Made by a program: the position numbers and the translations under genes. DNA of 35,008 bases from Verrucomicrobiota bacterium (GTDB taxonomy: Bacteria; Verrucomicrobiota; Verrucomicrobiia; Limisphaerales; UBA8199): positions 1-35,008 of the forward strand of contig JARKQH010000371.1 of NCBI GenBank assembly GCA_029974925.1, written 5' to 3'. Below the pieces are notes generated by a model that worked only from the letters and a program-made list of their open reading frames with translations, made no database searches and was not told the origin of the DNA. Shown in pieces: positions 1 through 6,476 of the stretch (positions are counted from its first letter, which is position 1; each line of letters opens with the position of its first letter).

Positions 1-95
1 CCCCACGAAAAACGCTTAAATTGGGTGTCGACACCCCGGACTGTGCTCTGGCAGGATCGCGTCATGCTTGGTGAGTCCGAAAACCAATTCTCCCT

Positions 96-194
96 CACCC
101 GCGCAGCGCTGAGTACATGCAGGTGCGCAAAAAGCAAATTCACCCGCGCAGCGCTGAGTACATGCAGGTGCGCAAAAAGCAAATTCTTATCAGT
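96..194 (+). repeat. Tandem pair of the 45-bp repeat, copies 1 and 2, plus 9-bp tail
   Basis: Two head-to-tail 45-bp units (96-140 and 141-185) are identical. They start CACCCGCGCAGCGCTGAG and end GCGCAAAAAGCAAATT. The pair closes with the 9-bp tail CTTATCAGT (186-194). The same 99-bp block recurs at 336-434. Within a unit the left end CACCCGC can pair imperfectly with GCAGGTG (one mismatch), enclosing an AGCGCT palindrome, so a weak hairpin is possible. The unit length is a multiple of three and both strands stay open through it, which creates spurious small reading frames. I do not recognise the repeat family. Confidence 0.95.
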
Positions 195-335
195 TCAGAC
201 ATACCCTTCCCGGAACCCGCCCACCGCCAGCCGGCCACTCTCGCCCAAATGCCGGATGTCGTCATCCTGCGCGGCATACCGAACCAGGTCCGCCGGGTCC
301 TTGGCCCCGGCGTCTTCCCCGCCCAGCCCGGTGTT
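195..335 (-). pseudogene. Truncated 3' end of an unrecognised gene between two repeat pairs
   Basis: On the minus strand this 141-bp interval reads as 46 residues. They begin NTGLGGEDAG, contain DPADLVRYAAQ and SGRLAVGGFREGYV, and end at a TGA (195-197) that directly abuts the CTTATCAGT tail of the first repeat pair. The composition looks like normal GC-rich coding sequence, with amphipathic helical spacing. The 5' end is cut by the second repeat pair, so no real start exists. I cannot name the parent gene. It could be a displaced gene tail or chance-open sequence. The exact stop-to-repeat junction favours a gene remnant. Confidence 0.4.
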
Positions 336-434
336 CACCCGCGCAGCGCTGAGTACATGCAGGTGCGCAAAAAGCAAATTCACCCGCGCAGCGCTGAGTA
401 CATGCAGGTGCGCAAAAAGCAAATTCTTATCAGT
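336..434 (+). repeat. Tandem pair of the 45-bp repeat, copies 3 and 4, plus 9-bp tail
   Basis: This is a second copy of the 99-bp block, with units at 336-380 and 381-425 and tail CTTATCAGT at 426-434. By eye it is identical to 96-194 and starts exactly 240 bp after it. The left flank (GTGTT) and right flank (AAATCTC) differ from those of the first block, so identity stops at the block edges. Confidence 0.95.
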
Positions 435-655
435 AAATCTCAAGTACCTGATTGCGGATGTTTATCTCGGCCCTGCGCATTGACGATATGATTGTTGAGC
501 GCTTTTTACGGTTTTCAGCAACTGTTTAGCTGCTGTGCAATCTGCCACGCCTGAGCGACTGGGTGCCAAGAGTGGAGTCGGGTGCAGGTCGCTTGGGGAG
601 CGGCATGGGGCTTGGGACAAAGCCAAAACCTGCACCCGAAAATCTGTGATGTTGC
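435..655. other. Gene-free interval after the repeats, containing a 12-bp inverted repeat
   Basis: I see no convincing gene here. The notable element is a perfect 12-bp inverted repeat: TCGGGTGCAGGT at 578-589 and ACCTGCACCCGA at 628-639, with 38 bp between. It begins 17 bp downstream of the stop of the minus-strand gene ending at 656. It could therefore form a hairpin at the 3' end of that transcript. There is no T-tract, so a classic intrinsic terminator is doubtful. The remaining sequence (435-577) holds nothing I recognise. Confidence 0.5.
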
Positions 656-1666
656 CTAATCGCGTTTCGCTTCTTTGACGGGAGTGTAAAGAATCACTGT
701 GTGTTCCTGACCTTTGTGCGTGAGCGTTCCTTCCCAACGCAGCAAAGGCGGAATGATTTTCTGAAACTTCTCCGGCGCATCCTCGAAATACACAAGTTCG
801 ATCAAGGTCAACGTCAGTTCTGCTGCTTTGTCTTTTCGCAATTCGTCACTGGATGCCGGCCAGCGAGCGCAAAAAACGTCCTTGCCAGTGGCCAACACTT
901 TTAACTGTTCGGAAACAGGGGCGACGTGAATGGCAGACAGCGGTTCTGTAGCGCGGGCGATAAGCTCGAACTTGTAAATCATCCCGTGGAAGCCGTATTC
1001 CACGGCGAAACCGCCGTACAAGCGTCCGTTGGTTACAGGAAACCCATCAATCGCCCGGCGCAACATGACGCCGCGTACTTTGACGCGCGGCTCCAGCCGG
1101 ACGGGGCCTCCTTCGATTTTGGTGAAAAGGTAGTCCAACCTGTTCTTGAGCGGATGCCGCGCAAAGTCGGATTCGTTCAAGCCAAAGACGTTCGCGAATT
1201 CAAGTGCTCGGCGGAGAGTTTCCTCCTCACTCGGGCCGGTTAACGTTTTGTTTCCCTTGTCGTCCATGGCTTCCAGCCGCTCGTAATGCATCCAGCCTTG
1301 AGCAGGAATCACAGCCAATGTGTGGTTCTGCTCCAAGCTGCCGTAGTAACGAACGCCCGGAGTGCCGAAGACGCCTTCGGTAGCACCTTTGAACGTGCTG
1401 TTCGTGTCGATGCCGGTCAGCTTGAACACCTGTTGCATCGTGTTCTCGGAAAACTTGCGAGGAATGACCTTGTGAACGCTGACACGCGCCGGAAGCGCAT
1501 TGCTGGCAATGGCATCGCTCTTCAGTTTGGGACTGTAACCAATCGGCTCCCCCAATGTTCGCAGCGCTTGGCGAACGGCTTGGTCGTAAGATGCGCCGCA
1601 GCATGTGGCGGCGGCGCAACACAGAAGAATCGCGATCAATCGTATCATCGACACAGAGACAATCAC
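656..1666 (-). CDS. Secreted protein of unknown function, coupled to the 784-residue exoprotein gene
   Basis: The 336-residue protein has an N-terminal hydrophobic export signal (IRLIAILLCCAAATCC). The body is mixed alpha/beta. A central stretch (IDGFPVTNGRLYGGFAVEYG, near residues 210-230) resembles the strand pattern of PepSY/FTP-like propeptide folds; that resemblance is my inference. The GTG start overlaps the TGA of the upstream gene as GTGA (1663-1666), implying translational coupling. An ATG at 1648 is the alternative start and leaves a shorter, more typical signal peptide. Neither start has a clear ribosome binding site. Cysteines at the signal end do not form a clean lipobox. The function is unknown, but it probably acts outside the cytoplasm with the neighbouring exoprotein. 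Confidence 0.75.
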   Translation of the reverse strand: MIVSVSMIRLIAILLCCAAATCCGASYDQAVRQALRTLGEPIGYSPKLKSDAIASNALPARVSVHKVIPRKFSENTMQQVFKLTGIDTNSTFKGATEGVFGTPGVRYYGSLEQNHTLAVIPAQGWMHYERLEAMDDKGNKTLTGPSEEETLRRALEFANVFGLNESDFARHPLKNRLDYLFTKIEGGPVRLEPRVKVRGVMLRRAIDGFPVTNGRLYGGFAVEYGFHGMIYKFELIARATEPLSAIHVAPVSEQLKVLATGKDVFCARWPASSDELRKDKAAELTLTLIELVYFEDAPEKFQKIIPPLLRWEGTLTHKGQEHTVILYTPVKEAKRD

Positions 1667-4017
1667 GGTGAATAAACGACAGGATCGTCGTACTCGAGGT
1701 TTTCGTAACTCCGACCGATGAGGCTGAAGTTGGCTTCAAACGGATGAAGCCGGTCTTGGATCGTGTAAGCGCCGCCTTCCTGTCGAGCATCCCAATAGAG
1801 ATAACTCATCCGAATCGTGTCGATGGCGAGCGACTTGGCGACTTCCGCATGTGAGCGACGGCCAGCTTCCACCCATGCCGGAGCCATTCTCATGGGGGTT
1901 CCGTTCAGGATGCCCTGCATTCCTTTGGCCCAAAGGCGGCCCATTTCATCATACATGTAGATGGTGGAGCCTGTGGCAAGATACAGATTCAGGGAAGGAT
2001 TGAGCGGCCAGATGAAATGGTCTTTGGCTCCGCCAAACCACCGCGATCGGGTCAGGACGTTGCAGCCGTAGTACGCCATCCACTTGAGGTATTGGCTGCC
2101 AAATCGCATCTCCCCGTCTGGAATCCACGTGTAACCTCCCGGATTCGACGTTTGGTACAAGGGATATGCTGCCAGCGGGCCAAAGATCCCTTGTGGCCAT
2201 CCCGGCGGATTGTACTCAAGGGTGTGTCCTACCAACATGCCTATGTTGGCTCGGGAGTTGAACCAACTATTGCTCGTGATGATGTTACCATTGCTATATC
2301 CCGTGCCGACGACGTTCGTCTTTTTCACCTGGTCGTCGGTGAGAAGGAAACTTCGCTTCCACGAAGGAAACCCGGTTTGTTTGTGGCCCTTTTCCATTTG
2401 TTCCACGAATAACTTGGCGATCACATTGGCCTTGTTTAGCGGCCCGTAAGACCAAGGGGCAGAATTCGTCTTCGGATGGTGCCCTTGAGACATGACGCCG
2501 ATCCCGCCAACCCAGGACATTTGTGTGCGTCCTCTTTCACGTCGGGGATTGCGAGTGCTTTGAGAGTTCGCGGCGAATGCCGAGAGAATCTCGCCGCTTT
2601 CATCCGCCGCGGTCTGCATCGCCGATTGATTCGATTCAGTCTGCGCAGCTTTGAGTTCTTGACGCTTCAAATTGAGTTGTTCCGCTGCTTCATACGCGCT
2701 GGCAACGATGTTGTTGGACATTTGCAGATATTCCGCAACCTGGGCGTCCCAATCCGCTGGCTTTATCTCAGGTTCAATGAGGGGAGGAATGGGCGGAATG
2801 ATCGGGGTGAACGGTTCATCCGCCGCCGCTGCTTCATCCGGCTTCGGTTGCATGAACCACGGCACACGCGATGTGACGGCAAAGGTCGCACGTTGAGAGG
2901 CGGCGTCGCCCTGTGGCACTCTGATGCTCCGAATCGCATCAGCAGGCCCTGTGGCTCGTGTTTGATTGATGGCAGCGATCTGCGCCGAGCGCTCTGCCGT
3001 GTCTTGTATCAGCACGGGACTGTTCTTGAGGCGCGCACTTGCGTATCTCGTGGTCATTGCGTTCTCGTCAGACATGCTGCTGGATTGCATGGCAAAGGAG
3101 CCGCCCTGTTTGGTGGCCGTCAGAATGTAGTCGTAAAACCCAGGCGGCAAAGGATTGCCGAAGAAATCCGTGCCATCCCATTCGATATATATCGAAGTTC
3201 CAGATCCGGCGAATCCGTCCACGGGAACATCGTTGGCATCGACAATATCGACGGTCCAATCACACGCCTCAGTCAATGCAGCATAAACAACCTGGAATTC
3301 AGGAAAAAACGGGTCGTACGGGTCAAAGAACGGATTCACGACGGTGAAGTCGTGAATGAGATTGTCAAAGTTCAACGTCAACGGTGCGCTTGAACCCACA
3401 TGCGCTTGTGACGTTTCCGGTGCGCCGGTCGTCCCGATTTCACCGAGTAATTCGGCAGTGACGTGAATCACGTGCGGCCCGTTGAACCACTCCGTCGTGT
3501 TGATGGAGAACTGCCAAGTATCAACGCCGAATTCGTCGTCAACCGGCTGGCCGTCCACAAACAAGCGAATCAATCCTACCGCATTTGTTGTGTTCACAGC
3601 GACCTCGATGGGCACGTCGCCGGACACCGTCGTGTTCGTGGGCTGAAGAATGGAAACGGATACCAGCCCGGACGCTTGATCCACTTTGCGCACTCGGTAG
3701 TACCGATCGTCTGTATCTATCGGATGGTAAATGCGGGGAAGGTGGGCGGCGTTGCCGTAGTCGAGCCACGTGGTTTGCGCCCCTTGCGAAACAATCCGGT
3801 CGTCGCGGACGATAAATTGAAGTTCTTCTGTGAGAGCGCCGATGGATTCCACGGAATAAACCGCGCCGGTTTCGCTTTGCCATTTCAACTGGATGGAGCC
3901 GTCCTGAAAACGGGTTGGGGTCAGAAGAAGGAGATTAGTGCTGCTGAAGCTGGACGAAGTTCCCAAGAGGCTGAAAGCAGCGACGAGCCACCTGGTTGTC
4001 AGGTTCATTTTTTTCAT
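1663..4017 (-). CDS. Secreted multidomain protein with a DUF6345-like C-terminal domain
   Basis: The start chosen is the ATG at 4017, preceded by AAAGG at good spacing; a TTG at 4041 in the same frame is less likely. Residues 1-26 form a signal peptide (MKKMNLTTRWLVAAFSLLG). Then follow a verrucomicrobial beta domain ending YYRVRKV (about 30-112), an Ig-like domain with LFVDGQPV (about 120-190), a FlgD-type Ig domain with EWDG-DFFGNPLPPGFY (about 217-305), a Pro-rich linker near 395-420, a helical stretch, and a C-terminal domain of about 280 residues. That domain resembles DUF6345: GMLVGHT (His598) is followed by LKWMAYYGCNVL (Cys652). The His/Cys spacing recalls clan CD cysteine peptidases, but catalysis is speculation. 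The protein is 784 residues. Base composition looks lower in GC than the genes after 4870. Confidence 0.8.
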   Translation of the reverse strand: MKKMNLTTRWLVAAFSLLGTSSSFSSTNLLLLTPTRFQDGSIQLKWQSETGAVYSVESIGALTEELQFIVRDDRIVSQGAQTTWLDYGNAAHLPRIYHPIDTDDRYYRVRKVDQASGLVSVSILQPTNTTVSGDVPIEVAVNTTNAVGLIRLFVDGQPVDDEFGVDTWQFSINTTEWFNGPHVIHVTAELLGEIGTTGAPETSQAHVGSSAPLTLNFDNLIHDFTVVNPFFDPYDPFFPEFQVVYAALTEACDWTVDIVDANDVPVDGFAGSGTSIYIEWDGTDFFGNPLPPGFYDYILTATKQGGSFAMQSSSMSDENAMTTRYASARLKNSPVLIQDTAERSAQIAAINQTRATGPADAIRSIRVPQGDAASQRATFAVTSRVPWFMQPKPDEAAAADEPFTPIIPPIPPLIEPEIKPADWDAQVAEYLQMSNNIVASAYEAAEQLNLKRQELKAAQTESNQSAMQTAADESGEILSAFAANSQSTRNPRRERGRTQMSWVGGIGVMSQGHHPKTNSAPWSYGPLNKANVIAKLFVEQMEKGHKQTGFPSWKRSFLLTDDQVKKTNVVGTGYSNGNIITSNSWFNSRANIGMLVGHTLEYNPPGWPQGIFGPLAAYPLYQTSNPGGYTWIPDGEMRFGSQYLKWMAYYGCNVLTRSRWFGGAKDHFIWPLNPSLNLYLATGSTIYMYDEMGRLWAKGMQGILNGTPMRMAPAWVEAGRRSHAEVAKSLAIDTIRMSYLYWDARQEGGAYTIQDRLHPFEANFSLIGRSYENLEYDDPVVYSP

Positions 4018-4224
4018 TGTTGCCTTTAGAGCTGCACACAAGATGCGAATGCAGCGAAGGAAGGACTGATGTCGTGACCGGAATCCCGTTATGTTGTTTG
4101 CGGTTCGACTGGGTATGAAGTCGTGGGTCGCAAATAGAGGCCGGTTACAGTCCCGCCCGCAACCCTTGTGTCAAAATCCACCGCCGATAGCAAGGTCTAT
4201 TTTATATGATCTAAGATGTGATAG
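4018..4224 (-). promoter_or_regulatory. Possible promoter region for the secreted two-gene unit
   Basis: The spacer between the regulator gene and the 784-residue protein gene is AT-richer than its surroundings. On the minus strand it contains a perfect TTGACA hexamer (4174-4169). About 19 bp later comes TGTAAC as a weak -10 candidate. A second AT-rich patch (TATAAAAT on the minus strand, near 4199-4206) lies just after the regulator stop. The spacing is not ideal, so the assignment is tentative. Location supports it, because the unit needs its own signal unless it is cotranscribed with the regulator. Confidence 0.25.
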
Positions 4225-4530
4225 CTATTTCGACCGCTGTTGCCGCTTTTCGGATTTCGGCGGTCGTCCCCTGCGAAGTCGAACGAAGGTTTTCTTCAGA
4301 TTCGTTTGGGGGATTTTCGGGCCAAGTAGTTCGTAAACTTCGATACCGTAAGTGTCGGCGACACGGATCAGGGTTGAAAAGCGGACTTCCTGCTTTCGTC
4401 CGGCCTCCAAGGCCTGGTAGTGCTTGTAGCTCATACCCGCCAATTCGGCGAAAGCCTCTTGCGAGAGGCCATGTTTCGCGCGTAATTGTTTCAAGCGCGT
4501 TAAGAGCTGGTTGAGAGCGGCTTTTGCCAC
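4225..4530 (-). CDS. XRE-family helix-turn-helix transcriptional regulator
   Basis: The 101-residue protein has one HTH_3 domain (about residues 8-66). It contains the hallmark sequence LRAKHGLSQEAFAELAGMSYKHYQALEAG, with recognition helix near MSYKHYQAL, followed by LIRVADTYGIEVYEL. The basic C-terminal tail contains RGRPPK, an AT-hook-like core that could add minor-groove contacts. The start is a GTG at 4530; no in-frame ATG is available and the ribosome binding site is poor. The gene lies directly upstream of, and on the same strand as, the secreted two-gene unit. Local control of that unit is the obvious hypothesis. No effector domain is present. Confidence 0.85.
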   Translation of the reverse strand: MAKAALNQLLTRLKQLRAKHGLSQEAFAELAGMSYKHYQALEAGRKQEVRFSTLIRVADTYGIEVYELLGPKIPQTNLKKTFVRLRRGRPPKSEKRQQRSK

Positions 4531-4619
4531 TCCATTAGGATTTGTTTTTTCATAATTCTCGCCACTTTGCTTGCGGTAGTGATTACGGAGTGCATTTCTG
4601 GAAACTCTATCAGTTCAGT

Positions 4620-4655
4620 TACATGCAGGTGCGCAAAAAGCAAATTCTTATCAGT
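4620..4655 (+). repeat. 3' partial copy of the 45-bp repeat, copy 5
   Basis: The last 27 bp of the 45-bp unit (from TACATGCAGGTG) plus the CTTATCAGT tail are present without mismatch; the first 18 bp of the unit are missing. The sequence just upstream, TATCAGTTCAG (4608-4618), matches the 11 bp at 188-198 that span the end of the first repeat pair. This suggests a rearranged or recombined repeat end. Confidence 0.9.
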
Positions 4656-4757
4656 AATTGGTTGAGCATCACCTCTGGATCGATTTCCAACGGTGCGGCC
4701 AGTTTTACCGACACAAACGTGCTGCAACTGCGATTCTATCGCGCACGAACTCCATGA
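4656..4757 (+). pseudogene. 3' remnant of a secreted beta-domain protein gene
   Basis: Directly after repeat copy 5 the plus strand encodes 33 residues and a TGA. They read NWLSITSGSISNGAASF followed by TDTNVLQLRFYRARTP. The 'FTDTN...RFYRA' ending is the typical close of the C-terminal beta domain found on many verrucomicrobial exoproteins. The intact neighbour at 1663-4017 has a related YYRVRKV motif. Everything upstream of this tail is gone and replaced by the repeat. I therefore read it as a gene remnant and not a functional peptide. It remains in frame with the ATG inside the repeat. Confidence 0.6.
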
Positions 4758-4766
4758 CAGTGGAAT

Positions 4767-4820
4767 CACCCGCGCAGCGCTGAGTACATGCAGGTGCGCA
4801 AAAAGCAAATTCTTATCAGT
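4767..4820 (+). repeat. Single full copy of the 45-bp repeat with tail, copy 6
   Basis: One complete 45-bp unit (4767-4811) is followed by CTTATCAGT (4812-4820), identical by eye to the copies at 96-434. It sits 10 bp after the stop of the gene remnant and 54 bp before the start of the next intact gene. It marks the right edge of the segment bounded by repeats. Confidence 0.95.
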
Positions 4821-4874
4821 TTGACAGGCCGTTCCCTGGACCTATGCTTGGGTTAACGCGCTTTTGTTATCGTT

Positions 4875-6476
4875 ATGAAGTCAACCCTGCGCTGTTTCGG
4901 CCTCGCGGCTGTGGTGGCCTTCCTCACCATCCCGCTGCCAGCCCAAACCACCACCGTGGTCGAAGGGTTCGAACAATTCACTGAAAGCTGGGCGCCCGGC
5001 ATGCTCGTCATTTCGCCAACGGGAGCGGATGTCGAGCTCTGGACCCAATGGGGCGGCCGGGCCGCAAACGGGCAGGTGACCGTCAGCGTATATACCGCCA
5101 CGAGTCCGGGGGACCCGCGGGTGACCGAGGGCACCAATTCGATCGCCGTGACCTTTCTACAGGAGGGCTTTGGCAACGATCTGGGCATCCGGCTCGATGA
5201 GCTGGCCACGCAGGCCATCCAGAATGCCGCAAGCTCGAACCAGCTTGCCCGTTACATCCTGCGTTACGACGTCATCTTCGAGCACGCCGACCAATACATC
5301 TACTTCAATCAACACGCGCTCCTCGGTCACGATTGGAATTACCTCAACCTCGGCGGGGCCGTGATGACCACCAACAACGGTGTGGTCTATGGCGTTGCCA
5401 GTTTCTCCTCGCCGCTGGACCTGGCCACCCTCGCCCTGCCGCCGTCGGGCCCGCTGGCGTGGTGGGGCGGAAGCTGGATTATCACGGACCAATTCGACAC
5501 CCGCCAGCCGGTATTCACCAACTGCACCATCTACCTTGACAACATTCGCATCGTGGATACTTACGCCCCCGGCGCCACACCGGTGGTTTACCCTCTCCAG
5601 TCCTTCGAGAATCCCGCCAATCCATTGGGCGGGGCCACCAACCTTTACCCGACGGTCTCGACGTTCTTTGGCAACCCCGTCACGGGCCGCGCGACACTGT
5701 CGCAATTTGTCACCAACGGTTTGTATAATCCGGCGTCCAACGGCGTTCCTGGCATCTATACAACCAACGGCGGCCTGGCGGCCGGCGATTTTGCCGTCAC
5801 CGACGGCACGCACGCCCTCCAGGTCAGCAACAGCTTTCCCGCCAACATCAATTTCCAGTTCGATTTTGCCATCCCCTTCGCCGGCACTAAACTGGCGGAA
5901 GTCCTGGCCGGGAACCCGTCCCCGGCGCAGTTGGCGCGCTACACCCTTCGCTGGGACACGACCATGGCCGCGGTGTATTCCGCGGGCAACGACGGCGACT
6001 ATATGAACATGGTCTTTAGCACCGGCTCAACGTATCTGCCGGTCGCCCAAGGACGCCGTCAAAGTCTCGGTCAGACCGGCCTCCAGCGCGTGACGTACTC
6101 CGTCACCCTTGACCAAATCACCGCCTGGGGCGGATGCCCGACCGGGGGCGACCCCGCCCTTATCTTCGCGTTCAATGGCGCGCCTGAAGGCATCCCCTAC
6201 CTCTACTATTACGACAATTTTGTGCTCATTGACACGGCGCCCCAGGCAGAGCCGCCCCGCATCACGGCCACGCACTACAATCCCGCAACCCGCCAGTTCA
6301 GCCTGACGTGGAACTCGACTCCCGGGAAAACATACACCGTGCTGGCGTCGCCCACGCTCAACCCGCCGAACTTTGCGCCTTTGGTTTCAGGCATCCCCTC
6401 CGGCGGGGCTCAAACCTCCACCACCGTCACCATGCCAGCCACGCCCGCCGGCTACCTCCGCCTCCTCCAGCAATGA
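4875..6476 (+). CDS. Secreted protein with two tandem beta-sandwich repeats, unknown function
   Basis: The 533-residue protein has a clear signal peptide, MKSTLRCFGLAAVVAFLTIPLPA, with likely cleavage near residue 24. The mature part contains two similar halves (about 28-230 and 235-455). Each has an 'EGTNSIAV/DGTHALQV' strand, a shared QLARY-LR-D block (Gln123 and Gln352, 229 residues apart) and an ending of 'YLDNIRIVDTYAP' or 'YYDNFVLIDTAP'. The 'x-LDN-x-x-x' ending is common in jelly-roll carbohydrate-binding modules, so glycan binding is plausible but inferred. Residues 460-533 form the usual verrucomicrobial C-terminal domain (FSLTWNSTPGKTYTVLAS). The stop overlaps the start of the hydrolase gene by ATGA. 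Confidence 0.85.
   Translation: MKSTLRCFGLAAVVAFLTIPLPAQTTTVVEGFEQFTESWAPGMLVISPTGADVELWTQWGGRAANGQVTVSVYTATSPGDPRVTEGTNSIAVTFLQEGFGNDLGIRLDELATQAIQNAASSNQLARYILRYDVIFEHADQYIYFNQHALLGHDWNYLNLGGAVMTTNNGVVYGVASFSSPLDLATLALPPSGPLAWWGGSWIITDQFDTRQPVFTNCTIYLDNIRIVDTYAPGATPVVYPLQSFENPANPLGGATNLYPTVSTFFGNPVTGRATLSQFVTNGLYNPASNGVPGIYTTNGGLAAGDFAVTDGTHALQVSNSFPANINFQFDFAIPFAGTKLAEVLAGNPSPAQLARYTLRWDTTMAAVYSAGNDGDYMNMVFSTGSTYLPVAQGRRQSLGQTGLQRVTYSVTLDQITAWGGCPTGGDPALIFAFNGAPEGIPYLYYYDNFVLIDTAPQAEPPRITATHYNPATRQFSLTWNSTPGKTYTVLASPTLNPPNFAPLVSGIPSGGAQTSTTVTMPATPAGYLRLLQQ

Noticed and set aside
96-434. CRISPR array
   Set aside because: The repeats are 45 bp with direct head-to-tail junctions, only one 141-bp interval separates two tandem pairs, and no cas genes are present. 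Spacer-like uniform intervals are missing.
25-491. Small proteins encoded across the repeats at 1-491 on both strands
   Set aside because: Their sequence is mostly the repeat unit read in different frames; they have no ribosome binding sites, and similar frames arise at every copy.
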